From assembly GCA_003541985.1 (NCBI GenBank), contig DPLM01000133.1:1-8356 (forward strand): a DNA stretch of 8,356 bases, given 5' to 3'. A model generated the notes under the pieces. That model worked only from the letters and a program-made list of their open reading frames with translations. It was not told the DNA's origin and searched no databases. The position numbers and the translations under genes are program-made. This document shows, piece after piece, positions 1 through 6,085 of the stretch (position 1 is the stretch's first letter; each line of letters opens with the position of its first letter). Source of the DNA: Deltaproteobacteria bacterium (lineage in GTDB: Bacteria; SAR324; NAC60-12).

Positions 1-20
1 GATGGGATAGCTCAGACTAA

Positions 21-43
21 GCACTCCCGCCGATGGGGAGTGC
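21..43. other. Strong GC-rich stem-loop near the left edge
   Basis: GCACTCCC (21-28) pairs perfectly with GGGAGTGC (36-43) around a 7-base loop. No T-run follows directly, so it is not a terminator by itself. It lies 35 bases before the terminator at 78-107, so it could be the 3' part of a structured RNA or the 3' UTR of a gene upstream of the window. I do not recognise an RNA family. Frame 1 is also open from base 1 to a TAA at 124-126, so a protein tail cannot be excluded, although that frame would run through the terminator. Confidence 0.5.
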
Positions 44-77
44 AAGAAACCTATGCAAAAAGGATTCGGACTGCAAG

Positions 78-107
78 AAAAAAATCTGACTTATTCAGAT
101 TTTTTTT
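78..107. terminator. Rho-independent terminator, probably bidirectional
   Basis: A 12-bp perfect stem pairs bases 78-89 (seven A then TCTGA) with 95-106 (TCAGA then seven T), with a 5-base loop CTTAT. The plus strand ends in a T-run through 107, and the minus strand also ends in a T-run, so it can work in both directions. On the plus strand it would end whatever transcript enters from the left and insulate tpm from it. Confidence 0.85.
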
Positions 108-191
108 ATTTCTACAACTCATCTAACTCGATTTCACTCTCTGTTTCAGGATTTAAAGTTACTGCAGATGGCATTTTTCAATAGCTAACAG

Positions 192-878
192 ATGGATTTG
201 CAACAAGAACAACAGCAATGGTGGATTCGCTGGCAAGAGGGACGCATCGGCTTTCATCTTCCAGAAGTCAATCCTCTGCTTATTCGCCATGTACATTCCT
301 TGGCAACTGACACTCACCCCAATGAGAGATCCTGTATCCTTGTCCCCCTCTGCGGAAAATCAAAGGACTTGATCTGGCTTCAAAGTCACTTTCACAAGGT
401 CATCGGAGTGGAGTTGGTTCCTCAGGCCGTCGAGGCTTTTTTTGAAGAAAACCAAATCACTCCGACTTACTCTCTGAGAGATTCCTTCGCAACTTATCTA
501 CACGGCAATCTAGCATTGCTACAGGGCGATATCTTCCAAATGAGTTCCAAATATCTGGAGGATCACCCTATCCAGGCAATCTTTGATCGGGCTTCCCTGA
601 TTGCCCTACCCGATAAATTACGGAAAAATTATGTAGCGTTACTCCGCAGTCTAGGTTCTTCCAACACGAAGCTATTATTGGTAACGCTTGCTTATGAAGA
701 AGGTACGATCAGCGGCCCACCACACTCGATTCCAGAAAATAAAATCTTCGAGTTGTTTGCCTTCGCTACCAACATCGAACAGCTGGAAAAACAAGATATT
801 CTACCCGAATCTCCCAACTTCCAGAAAGCTGGGCTCCGTTGGGCCTACGAAGCTGTTTACCTGATTACCTTCCCATGA
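192..878 (+). CDS. tpm: Thiopurine S-methyltransferase
   Basis: A cytosolic SAM-dependent methyltransferase of 228 residues, the usual size of bacterial TPMT. Visible family signatures are the N-terminal WxxRWQEGRIGFH block (11-22) followed by NP (27-28), the SAM-binding segment VPLCGKSKDLIWL (51-63), the GVELVPQAVEAFF strand-helix (72-84), GDIF (112-115), FDRASLIALP (131-140) and GPPHSIP (175-181). Bacterial members methylate thiol, selenium and tellurium compounds and are linked to detoxification; the natural substrate here is unknown. The ATG at 192 puts the WxxRW motif at the expected distance from the N-terminus, although no good Shine-Dalgarno is visible. The stop codon overlaps the kdsB start (ATGA), implying co-transcription and coupled translation. 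Confidence 0.93.
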   Translation: MDLQQEQQQWWIRWQEGRIGFHLPEVNPLLIRHVHSLATDTHPNERSCILVPLCGKSKDLIWLQSHFHKVIGVELVPQAVEAFFEENQITPTYSLRDSFATYLHGNLALLQGDIFQMSSKYLEDHPIQAIFDRASLIALPDKLRKNYVALLRSLGSSNTKLLLVTLAYEEGTISGPPHSIPENKIFELFAFATNIEQLEKQDILPESPNFQKAGLRWAYEAVYLITFP

Positions 879-1612
879 AAATTCTTGCAGTTATACCGGC
901 TCGCTATGAGTCTTCAAGATTCCCTGGCAAACCATTGGTTGACCTGCATGGCAAACCAATGATTCAGCATGTATACGAACGAGTTCAACAAGTTCCCTCA
1001 GTGGGGCATGTCCTCGTAGCCACCGATGATGAACGTATCATCAACGCTGTCCAAGCTTTTGGTGGTCAAGCCTGTATGACTTCGCCCAATCACCCGACTG
1101 GGACAGATCGAATTGTGGAGGTGATCCAGAGTCAGCCTTGTGAGTGGGTACTTAATGTGCAGGGGGATGAACCAACCATCGCACCTAGTGTTTTAGAAAC
1201 ACTCGTTCAGCGAACACTTGCAGATGGTAGCTGTCCCATGGCAACTCTCGTTTTTTGTAGTGATGATCCCAACACCTGGCAAGATCCACATGTCGTCAAG
1301 GCCATACTAGCACAAAATCAACGAGCTCTCTATTTCTCACGATCACCCGTACCCCATGCCCGAGATCAGGTGTTTCGTGGTTGCTGGAAGCACTTTGGGG
1401 TCTACCTCTACCGCCGCGACTTCCTGCTGGAATTTGCCAACTGGCCCACAACCCCTCTCGAACAGCAAGAGCAGCTAGAACAATTGCGGGTTCTGGAAAA
1501 TGGATATTCGATCCTTTGCGTAGAATCTCCCGTGGATAGCATTGGAGTAGATGTGCCAGAGGACCTTGCACATGTCGCTCAACTGATCACAACAGGAATG
1601 ATCCAAGATTGA
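875..1612 (+). CDS. kdsB: 3-deoxy-manno-octulosonate cytidylyltransferase (CMP-Kdo synthetase)
   Basis: Activates Kdo with CTP to CMP-Kdo, the sugar donor for the inner core of lipopolysaccharide; cytosolic. The 245-residue length is typical. Motifs in order: nucleotide-binding IPARYESSRFPGKPL (7-21), ATDDERI (49-55), NHPTGTDRI (72-80), VQGDEP (95-100), the FSRSPVPHAR segment (154-163), KHFGVYLYR (172-180), the LEQLRVLENGY helix (201-211) and VDSIGVDVPEDL (220-231). The reading frame extends 12 codons further upstream to 839, but 875 is preferred: it gives the standard MKILAVIPAR start and an ATGA overlap with tpm. There is no clear Shine-Dalgarno, consistent with re-initiation after tpm. It implies an LPS-bearing Gram-negative cell. 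Pairing with tpm is not a familiar arrangement. Confidence 0.97.
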   Translation: MKILAVIPARYESSRFPGKPLVDLHGKPMIQHVYERVQQVPSVGHVLVATDDERIINAVQAFGGQACMTSPNHPTGTDRIVEVIQSQPCEWVLNVQGDEPTIAPSVLETLVQRTLADGSCPMATLVFCSDDPNTWQDPHVVKAILAQNQRALYFSRSPVPHARDQVFRGCWKHFGVYLYRRDFLLEFANWPTTPLEQQEQLEQLRVLENGYSILCVESPVDSIGVDVPEDLAHVAQLITTGMIQD

Positions 1613-1689
1613 TTCTTACCAATTTAGATAATTTAAATTTTTTTTATTAAGAAAGCCAGTTGCATTTCACTACTTCAATCTCCTATTAT

Positions 1690-1711
1690 GTAACTTATTA
1701 CTATAAGTTAC
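1690..1711. repeat. 9-bp perfect inverted repeat (operator-like)
   Basis: GTAACTTAT (1690-1698) and ATAAGTTAC (1703-1711) are exact reverse complements separated by TACT. The right arm lies within a 12-base word, TATAAGTTACAG, that recurs exactly at 1797-1808. A palindrome plus a distant half-site looks more like a regulator binding site than a terminator, because no T-run follows. The regulator is unknown. Confidence 0.5.
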
Positions 1712-1713
1712 AG
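1702..1713 (+). repeat. 12-bp direct repeat, copy 1 (TATAAGTTACAG)
   Basis: Exact match to 1797-1808, 95 bases downstream in the same orientation. It overlaps the right arm of the inverted repeat at 1690-1711. A possible half-site for a DNA-binding regulator. Confidence 0.5.
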
Positions 1714-1796
1714 TTTTATCAGATCATTAAATCTTTCTGATTTTTCAATAGAAATGAAGATTTTTTATCGTACTAATACACTCGAAAAATATATTT

Positions 1797-1808
1797 TATA
1801 AGTTACAG
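1797..1808 (+). repeat. 12-bp direct repeat, copy 2 (TATAAGTTACAG)
   Basis: Exact second copy of the word at 1702-1713. It lies just upstream of the palindrome at 1814-1826 and 131 bases before the aldolase start codon. Unlike the first copy it has no inverted partner arm beside it. Confidence 0.5.
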
Positions 1809-1813
1809 CTACA

Positions 1814-1826
1814 TTCTTGACAAGAA
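1814..1826. promoter_or_regulatory. TTCTTG-A-CAAGAA palindrome containing a TTGACA word
   Basis: Six-base arms around a single central base make a compact dyad. It contains TTGACA (1817-1822), a perfect -35 word, but the expected -10 position (about 1840-1845) reads AAATTG, so the promoter reading is weak. An operator reading is about equally likely. It is placed 113 bases upstream of the aldolase ATG. Confidence 0.3.
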
Positions 1827-1868
1827 CATATCTCTACTGAAATTGACTGGATTCTTCCTCCTAACTAC

Positions 1869-1896
1869 GGTTTGTTTTTCTATTTGAAGACAAACC
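1869..1896 (+). promoter_or_regulatory. Stem-loop in the probable aldolase 5' UTR
   Basis: GGTTTGT (1869-1875) pairs with ACAAACC (1890-1896). The stem can be extended inward by two A-U and two G-U pairs to a 6-base loop. It ends 42 bases before the ATG at 1939, whose ribosome site is probably GAGAG (1927-1931). It could affect mRNA stability or translation. It is not a known riboswitch that I recognise. Confidence 0.35.
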
Positions 1897-1938
1897 AAAT
1901 CCTCATATTCATTTTTCAAATTTATCGAGAGACGTTCT

Positions 1939-3000
1939 ATGGCACAATTAGATGCGATCTTAAGCCAAGGGGGCCAACCTGTCGAAGAGTTGCTCAAATT
2001 CTCAAATCCCCGATTTGGCAAAGAGCGCCTGCATCTACCCGGTCCTGATTGGACAAACAGGATTTGGCAACAAAGTGATCGCAATCCACAGGTTCTGCGA
2101 TCTCTGGGTCAACTATACGGTACTGGACGTCTAGCAAATACGGGCTATCTCTCAATTCTACCCGTGGATCAAGGAATCGAACATTCGGCGGGTGCTTCTT
2201 TTGCCGTCAATCCGATCTACTTCGACCCTGAAAACATTATAAAATTAGCGATTGAAGCCAACTGTAACGCTGTTGCTTCCACTCTTGGTGTGCTTGGGAT
2301 TGTTTCTCGCGAATACGCCCATCGCATTCCATTTCTGGTTAAACTCAACCACAACGAATTACTGAGCTATCCCAACCAACACGATCAGACGCTCTATGGC
2401 AGTGTGAAGCAGGCATGGAATATGGGCGCTGCGGCGATTGGGGCAACTGTCTACTTTGGTAGTCCAGATTCACGTCGACAACTCTGGGAAGTGTCGCAGA
2501 TGTTTGCAGCAGCTCATGAACTTGGTATGGCAACTGTGCTTTGGTGCTACGTACGCAACTCCGGCTTCTCCAAGGATGGAGTGAACTACGAAACAGCAGA
2601 CGACTTGAGTTCCCAGGCCAATCATCTTGGTGTCACGATAGAAGCAGACATCATTAAGCAGAAACTCCCTGAAATTTCCAACGGCTACGGTGCCGTCAAG
2701 TTTGGCAAGACCGATAAGAAAGTTTATGACTCACTGACTTCTGCACACCCCATCGACATGACCCGCTACCAAGTACTCAATTGCTACGCCGGTCGGGCCT
2801 CCCTGATCAATTCGGGTGGAGACAGCAAGGGCAGCAGTGATCTGGGCGAAGCACTCTACACTGCTGTCGTCAACAAACGTGCTGGAGGCTCTGGCTTGAT
2901 CCTAGGGCGCAAGGCTTTCAAACGAGAAATAGATGAGGGTGTTGCCTTACTGCAATCCGTGCAGGATGTGTATCTTTGTGATCAAATCACCATTGCCTAA
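1939..3000 (+). CDS. fbaB: Fructose-bisphosphate aldolase class I, FbaB/DhnA type
   Basis: Cleaves fructose 1,6-bisphosphate to dihydroxyacetone phosphate and glyceraldehyde 3-phosphate (or the reverse in gluconeogenesis) through a Schiff-base lysine, without metal; cytosolic. At 353 residues it matches the E. coli FbaB length. Seen: ILPVDQGIEH (73-82), NPIYFDP (91-97), PFLVKLNHNE (131-140), the EADIIKQK segment (235-242) whose K240 is the likely Schiff-base lysine by family pattern, YAGRASLINSGG (283-294), and a C-terminal block NKRAGGSGLILGRKAFKR (312-329) ending in VQDVYLCDQITIA, very like E. coli FbaB. GAGAG at 1927-1931, 7 bases from the ATG, supports the start. It is probably transcribed from its own promoter in the long AT-rich gap upstream. 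Confidence 0.95.
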   Translation: MAQLDAILSQGGQPVEELLKFSNPRFGKERLHLPGPDWTNRIWQQSDRNPQVLRSLGQLYGTGRLANTGYLSILPVDQGIEHSAGASFAVNPIYFDPENIIKLAIEANCNAVASTLGVLGIVSREYAHRIPFLVKLNHNELLSYPNQHDQTLYGSVKQAWNMGAAAIGATVYFGSPDSRRQLWEVSQMFAAAHELGMATVLWCYVRNSGFSKDGVNYETADDLSSQANHLGVTIEADIIKQKLPEISNGYGAVKFGKTDKKVYDSLTSAHPIDMTRYQVLNCYAGRASLINSGGDSKGSSDLGEALYTAVVNKRAGGSGLILGRKAFKREIDEGVALLQSVQDVYLCDQITIA

Positions 3001-3001
3001 T

Positions 3002-3030
3002 CTTGCCTTGGGGCAAGCTAGTCTGCCCCA
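3002..3030 (+). promoter_or_regulatory. Two overlapping, mutually exclusive hairpins between aldolase and mutM
   Basis: Hairpin A pairs CTTGCC (3002-3007) with GGCAAG (3012-3017). Hairpin B pairs TGGGGCA (3009-3015) with TGCCCCA (3024-3030). They share bases 3009-3015, so only one can form at a time. No T-run follows either of them. They may be a 3'-end stabiliser or a weak terminator for the aldolase mRNA, or a switch affecting read-through into mutM. Confidence 0.4.
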
Positions 3031-3054
3031 CTTCATCTGCTCCCCGGCAACCTA

Positions 3055-3873
3055 ATGCCTGAATTACCTGAAGTCGAAACCGTTGTTCGTGGTCTACGTA
3101 GCTTGATCACTGGCCAAACGATCCAGCGGGTAGAAGTCTATCGTGAAAAAACAGTTCCAGGTTCCACTCCCCAAGCCTTTGCTGCTGCTGTTCAGGGACG
3201 CACTATTAAAAGCGTGACACGCAGAGCCAAGTACCTATTGTTTCAGCTTCAGCCCGAATCCTTACTACTGGGTCACCTACGAATGACAGGAAAATTCGTA
3301 GTCACAGATCCTCCTTCGGAGCCTGCCCCTCATGACCGAGCTTGGTTCTGGTTGGGTAATAGTCAGGTTTTGATATTTACCGACATGCGCAACTTTGGGA
3401 CCTTAGAGCTCTTTCCCTCAGCAACTGAAATTCCCAAGCTGCAAGTACTAGGACCAGAACCTCTTACAGAAGACTTCAATACTCGTTACCTATATCCTCG
3501 ATTGAAAGCCAGTTCAAAAGAGATCAAACCGTTCCTAATGGATCAGCGACTGGTTGCAGGAATTGGCAATATCTACGCTTCTGAAATCCTATTCGCCTCT
3601 GGCGTGCTCCCTCAACGCAATTCACATTCTCTGAAAAAGAAGGAAGTCCAGGCTGTCGTAGAAAATACTCGTCGGATTCTGCTGTCCGCTATCAAATATA
3701 GCGGCACCTCGGTTTCTGATTTTCGGCAGGTGGATGAAAAGACCGGAGAGTTTCAGAATTTTCTGCAGGTCTACGATAAAGAGTCTCAGCCCTGTCCACG
3801 CTGTGCAGTTCCCTTACAACGCATTGTGCAGCAGCAGCGCAGTACTTTCTTCTGCATCGGATGCCAAAAATGA
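3055..3873 (+). CDS. mutM: Formamidopyrimidine-DNA glycosylase (8-oxoguanine repair)
   Basis: A bifunctional DNA glycosylase and AP lyase that removes 8-oxoguanine and formamidopyrimidines. The 272-residue length is standard. The start MPELPEVETV supplies the catalytic Pro2 and Glu3 and fixes the ATG at 3055, although no clear Shine-Dalgarno is seen. K59 in RRAKYLL is the expected conserved lysine. GHLRMTGKF, the helix-two-turn-helix signature GIGNIYASEILF and a YSGTSVSDF segment follow. The C-terminal zinc finger is intact with C247, C250, C267 and C270, and R262 sits in the DNA-binding hairpin (QQQRSTFFC, with Q where G is common). It ends in an ATGA overlap with the next gene, the first link of a coupled operon. 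Confidence 0.97.
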   Translation: MPELPEVETVVRGLRSLITGQTIQRVEVYREKTVPGSTPQAFAAAVQGRTIKSVTRRAKYLLFQLQPESLLLGHLRMTGKFVVTDPPSEPAPHDRAWFWLGNSQVLIFTDMRNFGTLELFPSATEIPKLQVLGPEPLTEDFNTRYLYPRLKASSKEIKPFLMDQRLVAGIGNIYASEILFASGVLPQRNSHSLKKKEVQAVVENTRRILLSAIKYSGTSVSDFRQVDEKTGEFQNFLQVYDKESQPCPRCAVPLQRIVQQQRSTFFCIGCQK

Positions 3874-4790
3874 ATTTCCCCTTCTTACGCTGTCTTGGAA
3901 TTCTAATGCTTCTAGTGTTGACAGCTCTGCCAGCCCTGGCGCAGGTCAGTCTGAAAACTAAGCAATACCTGTTACTCAGTGGTCCCGAAAATACAGCCTC
4001 TCACCAATTTGCAAATGATCTGGCAAAAATTTGGAGTATGCCAGGTGTCAGCTTTGGAAGCGATCTTCAGCCTGTTTCCGCTATGGACGGAGCCATTCGA
4101 CTGGAGCAGATGAGAAATCAGCGAGGGCATCTAGCGATCATCAATGGGCAGGAGGCTTGGCAGTTGCTCCCAGAATATCCTCAAGTTAAAGTAGTGAGCG
4201 TACTCTGGCCAAACGTGCTGTATCTGATCAGTCGCTTGCAGCCACCTCAAATCGTACCATTGACAGCTGCACGCACTGTACGAGCCCCGTTACAGGCCTT
4301 GGAAGTTATTAGAGCTTGGGACGATCAATCACCCGTTTTGCTGCTGCAGGAGACAAACTGGTTCCGCCAGGAAGAAACCATTGAGGCTCTTGAAGGGTTC
4401 AAAGAAGATGTTTTTCTCAGTTGGGGTAGCTACCCCCTACAGGAAATTCGAGCCTTGCTGAACTTCCCCGGATATTACCTGACAGAAGCCCAAGACACTC
4501 TGCAGAAAGTTTGGACACAGCAACTTCCTTGGACGCGTTCTTACACGCTCCCCGCAGAAACCTATACAGGACAACCAGCCTTGCAGTTGCTGGCAGAGTT
4601 CCCGGTACTGGTTGTTCACGAGACTGTTCCTGACAGCTTGGTGAATAACCTGTTACGCAGCTTGTTTGGTCATGCTGAATCTTCTAATCCACGCTTTTTG
4701 TTTCGAAATCTCTCTACCCAACACAATCTGCTGTTTCAGCAAAAGCTCCCATATCATTCGGTAGCTCGTAGTTTCTATCGTTTCCCCTGA
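3870..4790 (+). CDS. Secreted TAXI-family (TRAP-type) solute-binding protein, divergent
   Basis: A 306-residue protein with a Sec signal peptide: hydrophobic residues 9-23 ending ALA, with likely cleavage before Q25, so periplasmic. The mature part follows the TAXI/NMT1-like plan: a first strand YLLLSGPENTASHQFANDLAKIW, a helix-strand around RGHLAIINGQEAWQLLPEYP, then VKVVSVLWPNVLYLISR. Late in the protein are LPAETYTGQ, then FPVLVVHETVPDSLVNNLLRSLF, and a final LPYHS...FY resembling the family's LPxHPGAxxYY end. The glycine-rich ligand-site motifs usual in the family are degraded, and no TRAP permease is nearby, so the ligand and partner are unknown. The start at 3870 gives an ATGA overlap with mutM; an in-frame ATG at 3861 would add three residues. 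It is followed after 2 bases by rsmH. Confidence 0.72.
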   Translation: MNFPFLRCLGILMLLVLTALPALAQVSLKTKQYLLLSGPENTASHQFANDLAKIWSMPGVSFGSDLQPVSAMDGAIRLEQMRNQRGHLAIINGQEAWQLLPEYPQVKVVSVLWPNVLYLISRLQPPQIVPLTAARTVRAPLQALEVIRAWDDQSPVLLLQETNWFRQEETIEALEGFKEDVFLSWGSYPLQEIRALLNFPGYYLTEAQDTLQKVWTQQLPWTRSYTLPAETYTGQPALQLLAEFPVLVVHETVPDSLVNNLLRSLFGHAESSNPRFLFRNLSTQHNLLFQQKLPYHSVARSFYRFP

Positions 4791-4792
4791 CC

Positions 4793-5770
4793 ATGTCTGA
4801 GCCCCGTTTTCGACACCTCCCCGTGTTGTTAGCAGAAGTGCTAGGGTCTACGCCCGCAAATAGCAAAAATCTACTCGATTGCACCCTCGGTGGGGCTGGT
4901 CACTCACGTGCTTTGCTAGGGAAATTCCCAAAAGCGAACTTATATGGGATTGATCGTGACCCTACGGCCCTGGCTGCCTCACGCCACCGACTAGCTGAAT
5001 ATCCTGGAGTCACGGCAATTGAGCAGGCCAGTTTTCTAGAATTACCATACTGGGCTGAGAAGTGGCGCAAGCCCTTCGATTTCATCCTTGCAGATCTTGG
5101 GATGTCCTCAGAGCAATTGGCAACTCCAGAGCGTGGTTTTTCCTTTTTGCAGGAAGGACCTCTCGACATGCGAATGGATCCATTCAGACAGGTGGAAACT
5201 GCCACACAGATCCTCCAGCAGCGGAGTGAATTTGAGATCCGCAGACTGCTGCAAACCTACGGAGAAGAGCGCTTTGCTCCACAAATTGCTCGTGCCATTG
5301 TACAACATCGTGCCAATGCTCCACTTGTTACAACCAGTGAACTGGCCGAACTAGTGGAACGTGTAATTCCCAGAAAATTCCAAAAGCCTAACTTCCACCC
5401 AGCTACCCAAACCTTTCAGGCACTGCGAATGGAAGTAAATCGGGAACCCGAAGAAATCAACGCCTTGCTCGACTTTGCTATTAAAAATCTACAGCCTGGG
5501 GGGCGCTTGGCGATCATCTCCTTCCACTCCTTGGAGGATCGACCCGTTAAGCAGAGATTTCGGGAATGGGAACGACCCTGCCGCTGTCCATCAGACCTGC
5601 CACGCTGTGTTTGTGGTCTACAAGCTCTTGGGGTCTCTCTGCAGCGTAAGCCAATTGTTGCAGGTGCCGAGGAAATAGAGAAAAATCCTCGGAGTCGTAG
5701 CGCTCGTCTGCGTATTTTCGAACGCAACGCTACCTGCTTTCCAGGTTCTGATAAGGAGTATAGGAACTGA
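4793..5770 (+). CDS. rsmH: 16S rRNA (cytosine(1402)-N(4))-methyltransferase
   Basis: Methylates N4 of C1402 in the ribosomal P-site decoding region using SAM; cytosolic. It has 325 residues. Motifs: HLPVLLAEVL (8-17), the SAM loop LDCTLGGAGHS (28-38), GIDRDPTAL (52-60), ADLGMSSEQL (100-109), ERGFSFLQEGPLDMRMD (113-129), HPATQTFQALRMEVN (202-216; most family members have R where Q207 is), GGRLAIISFHSLEDRPVKQ (236-254) and the SRSARLRIFER end (301-311). Cysteines C263, C265, C272 and C274 form the CxC...CxC insert found in many members. The start lies 2 bases after the TAXI gene stop, without a Shine-Dalgarno. rsmH normally heads the division cell-wall cluster; here neither mraZ nor ftsL/ftsI flanks it. 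Confidence 0.97.
   Translation: MSEPRFRHLPVLLAEVLGSTPANSKNLLDCTLGGAGHSRALLGKFPKANLYGIDRDPTALAASRHRLAEYPGVTAIEQASFLELPYWAEKWRKPFDFILADLGMSSEQLATPERGFSFLQEGPLDMRMDPFRQVETATQILQQRSEFEIRRLLQTYGEERFAPQIARAIVQHRANAPLVTTSELAELVERVIPRKFQKPNFHPATQTFQALRMEVNREPEEINALLDFAIKNLQPGGRLAIISFHSLEDRPVKQRFREWERPCRCPSDLPRCVCGLQALGVSLQRKPIVAGAEEIEKNPRSRSARLRIFERNATCFPGSDKEYRN
5753..5765 (+). promoter_or_regulatory. Shine-Dalgarno sites for the 91-residue gene, inside the rsmH end
   Basis: AAGGAG (5753-5758) and a closer AGGA (5762-5765, 6 bases from the ATG at 5772) lie in the last codons of rsmH. It is the only start in this operon with a clear ribosome site, which supports the small gene as real and possibly translated more strongly than its neighbours. 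Confidence 0.6.
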
Positions 5771-5771
5771 A

Positions 5772-6047
5772 ATGGTAAAGAAGGAGCGACTGGATGTGAT
5801 CATTAATGACATGAAACGGAACCCACACCACTGGCGACTGGATCAGTTTCGTGTGATGCATCGTAACGGCATGAAGATCTGGATTGGCAATGGCTTCTTT
5901 GGCTACCACGTGGAGCAGCCCAATTATTATGAACCCACCCTGCGTGAAAAGTGGCAGTTGCACAAAGCCCTCCGTCGATTGCGTACCTACATTGCCGATT
6001 ACATCGCTGACAAACGAACTCCCCCCAAGCCTCCTACCACTTCATAG
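5772..6047 (+). CDS. Small basic hypothetical protein, last gene of the mutM-rsmH operon
   Basis: I do not recognise this 91-residue protein. It is rich in basic and aromatic residues: the N-terminal half has NPHHWRLDQFRVMHR and then KIWIGNGFFGYHVEQPNYY, and the C-terminal half is an amphipathic helix-like stretch (about 57-80, LREKWQ to DYIAD) ending in a short proline-rich tail. It has no signal peptide and no membrane segment, so it is not FtsL, which often follows rsmH. It starts 1 base after the rsmH stop with a good Shine-Dalgarno, so coupled expression is likely. The basic, aromatic character would allow RNA or nucleic acid binding, but that is a guess from composition and context only. 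Confidence 0.72.
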   Translation: MVKKERLDVIINDMKRNPHHWRLDQFRVMHRNGMKIWIGNGFFGYHVEQPNYYEPTLREKWQLHKALRRLRTYIADYIADKRTPPKPPTTS

Positions 6048-6085
6048 CAGCTCATCCACCAAGCCCGTCTCATTCTGGAAAACGC

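Larger units (their letters stand above)
1613..1938. other. AT-rich 326-bp intergenic region before the aldolase gene
   Basis: No gene was recognised in this stretch. It is clearly richer in A and T than the flanking genes and carries several listed elements: a 9-bp inverted repeat, a 12-bp direct repeat, a TTCTTG-A-CAAGAA palindrome and a 5' UTR stem-loop. A long-range pairing of AAATCTT (1729-1735) with AAGATTT (1757-1763), followed by a T-run to 1766, could act as a weak terminator or attenuator. TTGACT (1843-1848), 17 bases from TACGGT (1866-1871), is only a weak promoter candidate. The region most likely holds the aldolase promoter and its control sites. Confidence 0.5.

Noticed and set aside
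1..60. tRNA gene, suggested by TAGCTCAG at 8-15
   Set aside because: No acceptor, anticodon or T-arm pairing follows at the required spacing.
839..874. Upstream in-frame extension of kdsB by 12 codons
   Set aside because: The extra residues do not resemble kdsB, would overlap tpm by 40 bases, and the ATG at 875 gives the standard MKILAVIPAR start.
4900..5727. Several antisense and alternate-frame ORFs of 60-103 codons over rsmH
   Set aside because: They overlap a clear rsmH coding sequence, have no recognisable motifs and low-complexity, arginine-rich translations typical of shadow frames.
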